DNA from: Cricetomys ansorgei
Lineage: Eukaryota > Chordata > Mammalia > Rodentia > Nesomyidae
NCBI GenBank assembly: GCA_026225945.1
Contig: JAMJFZ010003581.1
Location: forward strand, 10,637,001-10,701,000
Direction of reading: 5' to 3'
Length of the DNA: 64,000 bases
Positions within the stretch are counted from its first letter, which is position 1. Every line of letters begins with the position of its first letter. Under the pieces are notes generated by a model. That model did no database searches. It had not been told where the DNA came from and was given only the letters and a program-made list of their open reading frames with translations. Of this stretch, positions 20,522-31,386 are shown in pieces. The position numbers were made by a program, and so were the translations under genes.

Positions 20522-21954
20522 TCAAAATATCCTGGGCATTATCAGTGTGGTTGAGACACGGTATTTTTATTTGGCGGCTTCTATGCAATGGTTCCCATGT
20601 GCTGACCACACAGCACACCCTGCAGACATTACCAGGCCTCACGATGGACAAGGACAGCCTTCGCATGGAATGCTTCATGTGAAACAAAGGATGAGACAGA
20701 AGAGCAACAGGGAGATATTGAAGCCAAGGGAGGTAGACTCCCGATCAAACTGGCCAGCAATCTCAGACTCAAACTCAGTTCTGAACCAAAACGCTATCGG
20801 AGAAAGGTTCTGCTGTGCTGGCTCATTCAGCCCGGTAGAAGATTAGGGTTAAAGAGGACTCAACTCTCAGCTTGGGCTGGGATGGACACATGGTACACAA
20901 GTGGCTGATTTGCTTGTGTGTGGAGTGGATTATTTCAAATAGGAAAGAATAAAAATCAATTCTGTGCATGACGACCAGGAAGACATGTTCATATCAAAAC
21001 TAAACACATCTAACTGAAGAGACAACAGAATCATGTTGTTTAACGTAAGCCAATCCCTCTGAGAAGTTTCCACAACTATCAGATACGGTTTCCCTCCACT
21101 GTCTACACGCTTACCTCATGCTCAGTTTTAAACATTTCTATTCATAATTCTATTTCTTCTCATCTAACACTTCAGAAGAACTATCCTGTTAATTGAAAAA
21201 AAATCCCCTATTTTCCCAAGATACTGTGCGTATCTGAAACAGAAAAATGTATTTTCTGTATGCATCGCATATAATACAGCTTGACCTTATGCCTGCCTCT
21301 CGTCCTGCCTACGATGGAAAATGGGACTCCTTGCATCTTTCGGCTTTCATATCCCCTCAGCACTCCACAGCACCCCTATTGTTTTAGTTCTTCCACTGGA
21401 CTGCCACAGCTATGTGCTAGAAGAACTCTGAGGACGTGGTGTGCCTGGATAGGCGGCACCCCTGACCTCTCTCTTAAATCCCAGCAGCATTTCAACACAT
21501 CAAAGGTCCTTGGGGTGGTCACATTGTCAAGAGCATCTTAGGGAGGTACTTCTGTATCCCTAGATGGAAACCAGGGGCTCCAGCAAGGAAGCCATCACAA
21601 CCAGGATAGAACCAGGATGTCTGCTCTGCTCTTCTAGTCCTGTTGTTATTGGGCCACTGATCCTCCTGTTGGTTCAGAGTCACAAACTTCTGAAATCATT
21701 AGAGGGCCAAATATACAGGAAGACATGTCTCGGCCTATGTAGTCACCTTTCAGAAATAAATGGTGTCAAGGGAAGGGGAGTATGCTTTATATTAACATGA
21801 GTTTTCACTTCCTTTCTCCTAGACACTCCAGGAGTTTTCTTGGAACTCTTCAGGATATATTTTCTATTGTCATATCTCTGAAATGAAAGTTGAAATTTGT
21901 TGCCAACACAACTTAGCGTTCACAACCATTCCACCTTCACCTTTGGGAAGAACT
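20522..21954. other. Unique intergenic sequence, nothing recognised
   Basis: No supported gene or repeat. ORFs of 78-86 codons lack recognisable domains. Confidence 0.45.
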
Positions 21955-22300
21955 CTCGCAGAGAGCTATGACAAAGTACCAGACAAAGAACAGCAGCATA
22001 AGGAAAGAAGGATTTATTGTGGCTCATAGTTTTAGGGTAAAGCCCATCCTGGAAGAGAAGTCCTAGCTACACATCTGGTCACATTGCATTCGCAGTCAGA
22101 TAGCAAAGAGAGATGAACGTTGGCACTCAGCTCTCTTTCTCCTGTTTATTCATTCTGGGACCTCACCCCATGGAATGGTACCACCTACATTTAGGATGGG
22201 TTTTCCTATTTCAGTGAAATCATTTAGAAACCCCCTCACAGACACTTCCAGAAGCTTGTTGCCCAGGTGACCCTAGATCCTGATACACTGACAATCAGTA
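21955..22300 (-). repeat. Rodent interspersed repeat, family unassigned
   Basis: Phrases such as 'gaaggatttattgtggctca', 'tggtcacattgcattcgcag' and 'cccatggaatggtaccacc' followed by 'ctagatcctgatacactgac' fit a common dispersed rodent repeat that I recognise by wording but cannot name. Confidence 0.55.
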
Positions 22301-22790
22301 CAAACACACACAGCTCTGCATGGCTTTACTCCCAAAGCCACGGCCCTTTCAGGCCTATTTCCAAGACTGTGGTGGAGTCTTCAAAGAGAACTGTCCCAGA
22401 CTTTCTTCCCCGTGATATGTGAATGCTACCCTGTTGGTTTCTCTCCCCTTTCAGTCTGGGTCGATCTGTGTCTCACACCAAGCAATAGAATAAGACGGTC
22501 AGGAGTTTCTGAGATTTGGCACTTTCTCTTTTATTCCCCTTCAAGAGTAGCTACCATAGCATAAACTAGAATCCCTTCAGAACTTCATGTTGCCAGGAAG
22601 CCAACTGCTTGAAGCAGAAAGCCTAACCGACACACATGGGCAGAGCTTTCCTAGACCTCTGTCCAACTCAGCTATCACCTGAACGTAGTCACGTGGCCCC
22701 AGCTGACACCACATGGAAAAGAAAGTTACTTGGTGCAATCTAAAATTGGAGAAACAGTACGGTGTTGGTTAAAATCACTCAGTTTTAGAA
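22301..22790. other. Unique intergenic sequence, nothing recognised
   Basis: No supported feature. Confidence 0.4.
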
Positions 22791-23200
22791 ATATTTTATT
22801 TCTTCCTTGAAGTTTTCATATATTTATGCAGTGAATTTTGATCATATCCATCCACCACTGTTTCTCTGGAACCGCCCCTAACGGCCTCAATCCCACCTGC
22901 CAACTTGGTGTCGTCGGTGTTGTGAATACCAGGATGTCTAATTAGCACTCCCGTATGCTCACGCGTACGGTGCCTGAACAACACACCAGTGGCCACTGGT
23001 ATGCAACTCTCCATCACCGCCAACCAACACACTGCCAGAAGCTCATCTGGTAAAGGCAGGGTCCTCGAGGCTTCTTCCCCATCACTGCTGGAATTTTGAT
23101 CATCTCCACCGGCTCTCACAGTTTTCCCACCCTTTGTTTGGCAATGTCCCATGAGCCTTGACTGGGGAGAATAAACCCGCAACTTTTAGGGAAATTTGTT
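22791..23200 (-). mobile_element. Possible L1 3'-end fragment
   Basis: 'ttgaagttttcatatattta' and 'ttttgatcatatccatccac' resemble the reverse of an L1 3' end. The rest of the stretch, which also contains a 128-codon minus ORF, is too diverged to place. Confidence 0.3.
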
Positions 23201-24369
23201 ATGCAGCGCTACGTGACTGACACTCAACCCAAGGACTACTGTTTATTAAATAAATAATAAACAAATAATAACTTCTCCTTCCCGGCCTATATTTGGGGCC
23301 ATGCTTTAAACTCTTCACTTGTCCAAGACTGACGGCTCACACAGGAAAGGAGGTGCGCCTATCTGCACTGAGAACCAAGTCAACCATAGTCACATCAAAG
23401 ACTCTGTTCCGTAGACTTCTACTTGTTACAGTTTGCCCAAGGGAAGCTGGTTCTTTCCATCGCCTCAAGAATAACTTCTCTTTTATGTACAAGGGATAAA
23501 AGGATCACTTACGGCAAAGCATCCTGGGAACTGGAGGTCTCCTGTGGATGTTTCTGTACCCTGGTTTTATCTAGCAGATGCAATGTTTCTTCTAGGGATG
23601 TCTTGGCAACCATATTCAGAGTTCCATCTTTTCCTGCAGGCATTATTTTTATCCCGAGGCGGAGATTCATATTTAAATAAATTAATCCTGCAAGTTCTCT
23701 GATTTATTTTACCTTTGATCATGGGTTGCTTATCGCGCAAATTTTTAGAATATCCCAGTGTTACCATTCTTGTTGCCAAAAAGGGTTTTGTTATGTCTCT
23801 ATTTCTGTGTTTTATTAACTTTGGGGAGTTCACCCTTACACTTGAAAAATATCAAAAAGGTTATGAACTGCCTGTTGCTATCTTTGCATAATCCTGCCAT
23901 TGGCCTCCATGAAATGATCGAGGGCATTTTTGGAGACAGCTCTTTTATGAAGCTTAAAAGTCTGTGAGGAGTCCATTTTGATTTGCAAGTTCTGTCATAC
24001 AAGCTCAGCCCACACCAGACTCTTTGCAAACCAGAATGGGAAGAACAAGTCTAAATTAGGTGCAGTTTTGGCAACTATTCTAAAACTTGTTCTAATTCTT
24101 TAAAAGAATAAAATTAATAGCAATTAGTTTATACATTCTTTTGAAAGTTGGACACATCCAAGTCCAAAGTCTTAGGCTGATGACAGCTGCTTTGGTGGCA
24201 TGACTTACTGCCTTGTAGCAAAGTTCGCTTTGTAAACACTTTGATGTTGTGTTTATAGGGGCCATACAGGCACAGCATCAAAGCAGAGCACAGGGATTCA
24301 GTGTCATCTTGATGAAACTGAAGCCAAACTCCAAGGAAAGAGTTAGGTTTTTTTTTAACTGAGACCTGT
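23201..24369. other. Unique A/T-rich intergenic sequence
   Basis: Contains a TTTATT/AATAAA-rich inverted word cluster at about 23241-23270. It is otherwise anonymous and free of recognised repeats for over 1 kb, which makes it a candidate for conservation analysis. Confidence 0.4.
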
Positions 24370-24374
24370 TTCTT

Positions 24375-24602
24375 TTTTTAAAAATCATTTTGTTTTTATT
24401 TTAGTACATGTGTAGGTATGTATTGCCCACACATATGTATGTGCACCACATGCATGCAGTGTCGGGCAGGCTAAAGTTGTGCATCATCTCTTGGAACTGG
24501 AGTTACATACAGGTATGCGACATCATGTGGGTGCTGGGAATTGAACCAGGAATTGGAGATCAGCCAAGCTCTCTCTTAACAGCTAAGCTAGCTCTCCAGC
24601 CC
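24375..24602 (-). mobile_element. B3-type SINE
   Basis: Reverse of a tRNA-derived SINE: 'ctcttggaactggagttaca', 'atgtgggtgctgggaattga' and 'aacagctaagctagctctcc' followed by 'agcccc'. Confidence 0.8.
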
Positions 24603-24865
24603 CTATGGGCTATTTCTATCTGTGTCCTAGAATGATAGGCAGGAGTGTGCTGTCATCCCCACACTGTGGGAGGGAAAATGGTAATAAAAGACTAAGATAT
24701 GGAAAGTCCTTAGATATCACAAGATGACTGTTCCCCAGCGATCCAAAGTCAAGATGGAACATCTGAGTTATGATGCTAGTGGTCTGGCAGAGCCTTTAGG
24801 TCTCTATCCTTGTAGGGAAAGAGTAGGGCTTATTCAGTATCTGTGGGTGGGTGGGTTAGTGTAGT

Positions 24866-25212
24866 GGTTTGAATGAGAGATGTCCTCCATAGGCTCGTAT
24901 GTTTGAACACTTGGTCCCCAGCAGGTGGTGCTGTATGGGGAATGTTATGGAACCTTTAGGAGGAGGAGCCTTGCTGGAGGAAGTACATCACTAGAGGAAG
25001 GCTTTGAGAGTTTATAGCCTGGCCCCACTTCCTGTTCTCTGTCTATTCCTGTGTATAGATAAAGTGTAACCAGCCAACTTCCAGCTCCGGCTACCTCGCC
25101 ATGCCATCCCTGCTATGGTGGACTCTATTCTTCTGGAACCGTAAACCCCACATTCTTTCTTCCTTAAGCTGCTTTCAGTTGTTGCATTTATTATGGCAAC
25201 AGAAAAGCGAAA
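24866..25212 (+). repeat. Rodent interspersed repeat beginning GTGGTTTGAATGAGA
   Basis: Opens 'agtggtttgaatgagagatg', has 'cttggtccccagcaggtggt', 'ttgctggaggaagtacatca' and ends 'tattatggcaacagaaaagc'. A second copy is at 44345-44708. Confidence 0.7.
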
Positions 25213-25960
25213 TGCTAATGCCAAACCATGGCAACCAGCTGATGTGCCCTTGTCCATCCTTTTACTTCACCAGATTTTTCATATATCCTCCCAAAATAAG
25301 CCTGACCACAGCCCAGAGCAGCCTGAAGCATTCAGAAATGTAGGAAACTGGATTTTGGAGAGTTTAAATAACTGTTCCAAGGTCTATGACTCCTCTGGTA
25401 TAGGTGAGAATACCTGGGGTTTGAATTCTCATCTGCTGATGGAGAGACCTTACCTACAAGCATGGAGCCTCTCTGAAGCCAAGTCAAGACCCTATACTCT
25501 GCACCAGTCTCAGGTCCCACTCTTAAAACAGGCAGACAGCCACCCCATGCATTCCCTGTAAGTAATGGAAACTGGGTAGCAGAATGTGAACCAGGAAGGA
25601 GAAACTTAGCACCTTGCAATGAGCAGATGATGAGTGTGCTGTACCCTTAGCTACCTTGGGCAGGTACATTCTATCCTGCATAATCTAAGACGGGTATTGA
25701 AAGTCTTTGTTGGACTGGATCTGCCACTAGTGAAAATGGTAATGGTGACATCTGTATTAAAATTTTATACGCAATGGGAAATTAACTAGAAGACACGCAT
25801 TATAAAATCATATGTATGTTAGAATTATGAAACTGTTTGCCTATTCAAAGCAAACTGTGGAGCAGGTACTACCCATATCACACGTGAAAAGCCAAAGTAG
25901 TGAGGCTGAAATGCGTTGATTTGTTGATACAGCTAGCAAATGTCATAATCTAAATGCAAA
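25213..25960. other. Unique intergenic sequence, nothing recognised
   Basis: No supported gene. A 122-codon ORF beginning at 25193 starts within the preceding repeat and has no recognisable content. Confidence 0.45.
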
Positions 25961-25961
25961 C

Positions 25962-26165
25962 CAGGGCCAGTGAGAGGGCTGAGTAGGTAAAACACTTGGC
26001 TACCGAGCCTGGGTTTGATCCCAGGACCCACAGGTGGAAAGAAAGCTGACTCCTTCAGGCTACTCTCTGACCTCTGCCCAAGTTCCATGGTACATGTGTA
26101 TGTACACACATGCATAAAGACACATTAATCAATCAATTAATTAACTGATTAATAAAAACATTTAA
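25962..26165 (+). mobile_element. tRNA-derived SINE (ID/B4-type)
   Basis: 'gggccagtgagagggctgag', 'gagcctgggtttgatcccag', 'ctctctgacctctgcccaag' and a TTAA/TAAT-rich tail mark a + strand element. Confidence 0.7.
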
Positions 26166-26721
26166 AGCTCGTTGGTAGGTACATGATTCTATTTAATTAC
26201 TAAGAGACTGAAGATTATATCTAACGTGAGAAAATTTTATGAAATATAAATTAAACCAAAAATCTGGTGGAAATGGAAAGATCCTAAGAGACAAACAAGG
26301 TGGCCTATTAAATCAGTTGAATCTGGAATATAAGGTTGAAGAAAATGTCAGGAACGATGGTAAAGTCCTTGGCCACTCCAGCACGCAGGAGAACACTGCT
26401 ATAAAATAATATTTGAAAGAGATGATTTGGAGTTTAGCCTTGGTCATATTAATTTGGAGCTGACTGTTGAGTGCTTAAGTGGATATTTCCAGTACAGTTG
26501 AACTGAATTGGCCAGAGGTCATGGAAGGGACAGGAGTGGGAAAGAGGTCTGAGGATTTTCCATGTGTCAGAGCAAGCTGAAGGGTAAGAGCATCTGAGAT
26601 CTACGTTGGGAGACACTGCCCAGTGGAGGGAGCTTCCTGCTGTCGAAAGGCATTCTCCACTAACTGGGAATGGTTTGCTGATGATTGGCTTCCCTGGAGT
26701 GTCACTATAAATGTCCCTCAC
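26166..26721. other. Unique intergenic sequence, nothing recognised
   Basis: No supported feature. Confidence 0.4.
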
Positions 26722-27227
26722 GGGGCTGGGGAAAGTGGCTCAGTGGATAATACAGCTTGCTGAGCAAACACGAGGATCTGAGTTCAAATCTCCAGCAGCC
26801 TTATAAAAAAGTTAGACATGAAACTGGCCGGTGATGAAGCGCGCCTTTAATCCCAGCACTTGGGAGGCAGAGGCAGGTAGACCGCTGTGAGTTCAAGGCC
26901 AGCCTGGTCTACACTACAGAGTGAGTCCCAGGACAGCCAGAGTTACAACAGAAAAACCCTCTCTCAAAAAAACAAAAGCAAGAAAAAGGAAGAAAGAAAA
27001 GAAAAGAAACAAAAAGAAAAGAGAAAAGAAAAAATGTTAGCCATGGCTGCCTTGGATTTATAACCCCAGCGATGGGGGGATGGGGGTGGGGGTGGGGAAC
27101 AGGAGGATGGATGGGGTTTGCTGGCCACCAGCCTAGCTCCAGGTACAGTGAGAGACTGTCTTGTCTGCAAGAAATGAGATGGATTACCTCCTCTAGCATT
27201 TGAGCATGTATAGGTGTACTCATCCCC
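26722..27227 (+). mobile_element. B4-type SINE interrupted by a B1
   Basis: The head is at 26722-26820 ('ggggctggggaaagtggctc', 'gaggatctgagttcaaatct'). The body resumes at about 27036 ('ccttggatttataacccca', 'agctccaggtacagtgagag') and runs into C/T and CA tracts. A B1 sits in between with a target duplication. Confidence 0.7.
26826..26970 (+). mobile_element. B1 SINE nested in a B4-type SINE
   Basis: A nearly complete B1 ('gcctttaatcccagcacttg', 'gttcaaggccagcctggtct') with an A-rich tail to about 27035. GTTAGACATG (26811-26820) and GTTAGCCATG (27036-27045) form a target duplication with one mismatch. Confidence 0.9.
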
Positions 27228-27332
27228 CCTTCTCTCCCTCTCTCTCTCTCTCTCTTTCTCTTTCTCTCTCTCCCTCCCTCCCTCTCTCCCTCTCCCTCTC
27301 CCTCCCTCTCACACACACACACACACACACAC
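27228..27332. repeat. Homopyrimidine (CT)n tract followed by (CA)n
   Basis: About 80 bases of CTCTCT/CCCTCC words are followed by about 12 CA units. It forms the expanded tail of the preceding SINE. Confidence 0.95.
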
Positions 27333-27985
27333 ACCACAGGATACCTCCTCCAACTGTCCCGCGCACAGTACATATTTTGAATGCTCGTTCCCCAGCTGGC
27401 TGTGCTATCTGAGGAACTGTCCGTAAGTAGTACTTGGCTGATACAAATGGATCACTAAGGACAGGACTTTGAACAATCCAGCCCCTGGCTGCTGATCTAC
27501 ACTGCACTGTGGGCCAGCGTGATTTGAGAAGTCTCCCATACTTGAACCCGCTACTAGGCATTTTGTGTGGCCATAGGAGACTAATTCACGGTTTTTCATG
27601 TCTTCTTTCTTGTAGCTCGAGATCTTGGAAGTTGACTTCAGAATCTCAGGCTTAATCAATAGAGGCCATTTCACCCAGCCTGGAGCCCTTCTCTTCTTGT
27701 ACACGGAAGCTGAGTACAGCCAACGAACATCTGTAGATCTGGATGATAGGCTGAACATTCTTAAGACTTCAAGCAAATTTAAGGTTCAGAGGCTCACTTC
27801 AGGAACTTTGAACTCTTACAAGAATTTTGCATCCCTAGCTCTTCCATATGGCTTCAGCATATGAATTGGAGCCAGATTCTGAAACTACAAAGTTCAATGA
27901 CCTGGAGCTTGAAAGATGACCTGGGAGTTAAATTTTCTTGTTGTTTTTGTAAAGGTTCAGGTTCAGTTTTCAGACCACAGTCAGC
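27333..27985. other. Unique intergenic sequence
   Basis: 27373-27420 has weak resemblance to the repeat at 44345 ('ttccccagctggctgtgcta'). No supported gene. Confidence 0.4.
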
Positions 27986-27989
27986 TGGC

Positions 27990-28105
27990 TTTCCACTGCC
28001 AATAATTCTAGCTCCAAGGGAGTCTCCCCTCTCTCCTCTGGCCTCTAGGAACATCTACACTCATCTGACCCACCCTCACGCAGACATGCACATGCATGTA
28101 CGCTC
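27990..28105 (+). mobile_element. tRNA-derived SINE tail fragment (B2/B3-type)
   Basis: 'ttctagctccaagggagtct', 'ctctcctctggcctctagga' and 'cagacatgcacatgcatgta' match the 3' portion of a B3-type SINE. Confidence 0.55.
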
Positions 28106-28497
28106 AATGAAAAGTAGAATCAATATACTGTTTTTCAAAACCCAGAAATTTTATTGGCCTGCTAGATTAAGGAAAGGGAGCTGTTTGTCTCTATAAATAG
28201 GCCTTTCGCTAGAAAGAAATTCAGGGGAAATTGTGAGTGCCAAAAGGGCTTCTATTTTTTTTGTTTATTTGTTTCTTTCAAGAGGCGTCGGTTCTAGTGG
28301 ATTTCTTTGGAAGTATGCATTTGTCATTTCATTTCAGGTCATTTTCACCCTGATTTCCCAAGAGATGTGGCAAGTGTTCTGATGCCATTAATGTATCCTG
28401 CAATGCCTTGCAAAGAGCAATGAGTTCCAGATAATACAGAAGGAGGCAGGTCCTTGGGCCATTCATCGCCTCCTTGACAAGAGGGAGCCCAGATATA
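28106..28497. other. Unique intergenic sequence, nothing recognised
   Basis: No supported feature. Confidence 0.4.
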
Positions 28498-28527
28498 GGA
28501 GCTGGAGCTGGAGCTGGAGCTGGAGCT
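28498..28527. repeat. (GGAGCT)5 hexanucleotide repeat
   Basis: Five exact tandem copies of GGAGCT, followed by GG. On the minus strand it encodes alternating Ala-Pro within a 190-codon ORF that I consider spurious. Confidence 0.97.
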
Positions 28528-28569
28528 GGTCTGAGATGGGAGCGGTGAAGCAGGAAGCAGGAAGAAGGA

Positions 28570-28890
28570 TGATCCTTTAAGAGACAGAGCATGCCCAGAT
28601 ACACCTGTCGTCCCGGCGCTGTGGGCAGAGACAGCAGGGTCCCTGCAGCACACTGACCAGTCAATCTGTCCAACTCTGTGACGTGCGAGTTCATGAGAGA
28701 CCTTATCTCAACACTGAAATGGTGAGAAGTAGAGAAAGATATCTGCCATGAATCTCTGGCCTCTATATCCACACGCATGCATGAATATATGCACACATAC
28801 CCCCAAACACAAACACAAACACACACACAAACACACACATACAAAGCACGCACAAAGACACACGCACACAAACACACAGACACATTCCAA
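28570..28890 (+). mobile_element. B4-type SINE, 5' truncated, with CA-rich tail
   Basis: 'cgtcccggcgctgtgggcag', 'tcatgagagaccttatctca', 'aatctctggcctctatatcc', then CA-rich words to about 28885. Confidence 0.6.
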
Positions 28891-29400
28891 CATAAATTCA
28901 TTCCTATTTGCCTTGCTTTCCGGTGACATTTTCTTTTTTATTCTCCAAAGTATTTTGTGTCAACATTTACATTAAAGATCAAAGTTGCCACCCCAGATAA
29001 CCCTCTCACCAGAACATACCTCTGCTCCGTGGAAAACACCGGCACACAGTCGCCCCTCAGCCTGTTCTTGAGTGAAGGTCTGCCATGGCAGTACAATCAG
29101 ACTTTTCTCCTTCTGTAAGAATAATGATCCTTCTATAAAATAGAAGACACAACTTATAAATTATTCAAGGCAGAATTGCAAAGGCTACAGTCTCGGTGTC
29201 ATTTTTATTCATGCTAACTGAGGTATCTGTTTCCTGACAGCGTTGGGAATATACATACTTTTTGTTGGCTGTATTTTCAGGTTAAAGAAGAATGGCGTTC
29301 AGCCTCAGTCACTGCTCCTCTTTGGATTGGTTTCTGTGCAATGCAGAAATGAAATCACATATCTCTTCTGAGGTGTGATGTATATTTCAGATGAGTTCCT

Positions 29401-29403
<3 letters not shown>
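28891..29403. other. Unique intergenic sequence, nothing recognised
   Basis: No supported feature. Confidence 0.4.

Positions 29404-29433
<30 letters not shown>
29404..29433. repeat. (TG)n microsatellite
   Basis: About 15 TG units preceding a minus-strand SINE. Confidence 0.97.
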
Positions 29434-29435
<2 letters not shown>

Positions 29436-29670
29436 TCATGTGTTTGCAGGCGTTTCTGTATGTGTGTATATGTGTATATATGCATGGAGAGACCAGAGAT
29501 AAGCCTTGTCTATTCTCAGGAGATGTCCACCTTGTTATTTTGAGACAAGGTCTCTCACTGGCCTGGAGCTTGCCAGGCAGATGAGGCTGGCTGGTCAACA
29601 GGGATATGCCTGTCTCCATCTCCCCAAAGTTGGAAATACAAGCTCCCACCACCACAGCTTCCAGAATAAA
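29434..29670 (-). mobile_element. B4-type SINE
   Basis: Reverse of the 7SL-like part: 'tttgagacaaggtctctcac', 'ctggcctggagcttgccagg', 'tgcctgtctccatctcccca'. The tRNA-like head is missing or decayed. Confidence 0.6.
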
Positions 29671-29734
29671 GTGTTCTAGCTTAATTTTGCATAGCATACT
29701 GTAAGTAATTGCATTTAAAAATGCAAATACGATA

Positions 29735-29940
29735 TTTATTTATGTACTTTAACTATGCGTGTGCATGTGTGTATCTGCAAGTGAGCATGTGGTATGTGCA
29801 CTCGAGTATGGCTACCTGGGAAGTCCACGGAACTGCCGTGACAAGTGACCGTGAGCTGCTTGGCCTGGACGTTGGGATTCGAACCTGGGTTCTCCGCAAA
29901 GCACTATGTGCACTTAACCATCATGCCGTCCCTGCAGCCC
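29735..29940 (-). mobile_element. B3-type SINE
   Basis: Reverse layout with 'tttatgtactttaactatgc', 'gacgttgggattcgaacctg' and 'cacttaaccatcatgccgtc' then 'cctgcagccc'. Confidence 0.75.
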
Positions 29941-30245
29941 AGTATTTTAGACTGACGTCTGAGGACGACTTTTAGAGAGTCCATAGGAAGCAGCAGCAGG
30001 GAGAAAGCCGTTACTCAGAAATCCGTACTATTGACAGATCCTCTCAGCTCAGCGTAAAAGTCTCCCGGAGCCCAGGGTCAAGGCACCTGCATCGAGTGTC
30101 TGATGGAGTTAACTGGGTGGGGGAGTCACGCTGGCCTAATGGCTGACCCCAGGCAAAACCAGTCACCTTGGTATTCCTGGTGTGCAGCCAATAGCAGCAA
30201 CTACTGTGCTGGCTGCTAGAATAGCGCCATTAAAAAGCAGAAGCA
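29941..30245. other. Unique intergenic sequence, nothing recognised
   Basis: No supported feature. Confidence 0.4.
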
Positions 30246-30428
30246 AGGGCTGGAGAGAGGGCTCAGTGGTTAAGAGCGCTGACTGCTGTTCCAGAGGACC
30301 ACGGTTCAATTCCCAGCACCCACACGACAGCTCACACCTGTCTGCAGCTCCAGTTCCAGGGAACCTGCCACCCTCACACCAGCGCACATGAGATAGAAGT
30401 ATATAAATAAAATATTTTTTAAACAAAA
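30246..30428 (+). mobile_element. B3-type SINE, comparatively young
   Basis: An intact head ('gggctggagagagggctcag', 'tggttaagagcgctgactgc'), B box region 'cggttcaattcccagcaccc', body 'cagctccagttccagggaac' and AATAAAA tail. Flanking AAAAGCAGAA and AAAAGTAGAA are probable target duplications. Confidence 0.9.
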
Positions 30429-30435
30429 GTAGAAA

Positions 30436-30640
30436 CGATGGCGTGGAGAGATGGCTCAGCTCTTCGAAGTACATACTGATCTCGCAGAGGCGTGGTTCCC
30501 AGTACCACTGGGCACCCCACAAACCACTTGTAACTCCAAGGGATTCAATGCCCTCTTCTGGCCTTCGCGGGCACCCACCCTCAGGTTCACAAGCTCCTTG
30601 ACCTCACACACGCACAGAACTAAAATTTAAAAATGAAGAA
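30436..30640 (+). mobile_element. B3/B2-type SINE
   Basis: 'gcgtggagagatggctcagc', 'cgtggttcccagtaccactg', 'ccctcttctggccttcgcgg' and an A-rich tail. It lies in tandem with the previous SINE. Confidence 0.8.
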
Positions 30641-31181
30641 AGAGTTCTAAGTGTGTTTACGGAGTTAAACGTTCCCAAGTCCTGTCATGAGGAAAGCAGC
30701 TCTAGCCTACCCAACTCCAGGGCATTTTATACGTTGAATTATGTGATAATTTGGGACAAACTCTAGACCCACTAACCAAATCTCCAGCCTCTAGAAAAGA
30801 GCAACTGGGATCTCTAAACAAGTACACTAATGGCTTAACCTCAGAGAAATATTTGGCAGTATACAGATGCCTGTATGTATACGCATGAACGGAAGCGTAT
30901 GTACAGATGGGAACATGTGCTATGTATTGCTCCCCAGTCAAAGTTTGTCAAAGTAAACACTAACTAGATAGTTCAGTATGACGCCTGTGTGTTGGGGGTA
31001 CATACACATGTGTGTGCATGTGCATGTGGGGGGTCAGAGGCTGACCCCCCAGTACCTCCTCAGTCACTACCTTATTTTTAAGCAGGATCTCTAGTAAGAA
31101 TCCCCTTTGATGTCAACTGAATAAAGACTTCATTTCAACCACGTGGGTTGCAGTGAGTAGCCATAAAGAATAAACAGGCAA
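30641..31181. other. Unique intergenic sequence with a small TG-rich SINE scrap
   Basis: 31000-31050 has TGTGTGCATG words and 'gggggtcagaggctgacc', which resembles the tail of a minus-strand SINE. Nothing else is recognised. Confidence 0.4.
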
Positions 31182-31386
31182 GAGGCTGGGGTGAAGGCTC
31201 AGTCAGTCAGGTGCTTACTGCCCAATCATGAGGATCTGAGTTTGATCCTTGGCATATACGTTCAGCTGCCCACACCTGTAAGCCCAGCACTGAGAAGGCA
31301 GGTACAGGAAGGCCCCGAGACTTGCTGCCCAATGCTATATTTGTACAACCCCATACACATAAGTAAATGTAAAAAATTAAATCAAA
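31182..31386 (+). mobile_element. B4-type SINE
   Basis: 'gaggctggggtgaaggctca', 'gaggatctgagtttgatcct', 'ctgtaagcccagcactgaga' and an AAATTAAAT tail. Confidence 0.75.

Noticed and set aside
19870..20687. Three long overlapping minus-strand ORFs (207-238 codons) rich in Cys/Val
   Set aside because: They translate the ~58-bp CA-rich minisatellite in all three frames; composition, not selection, keeps them open.
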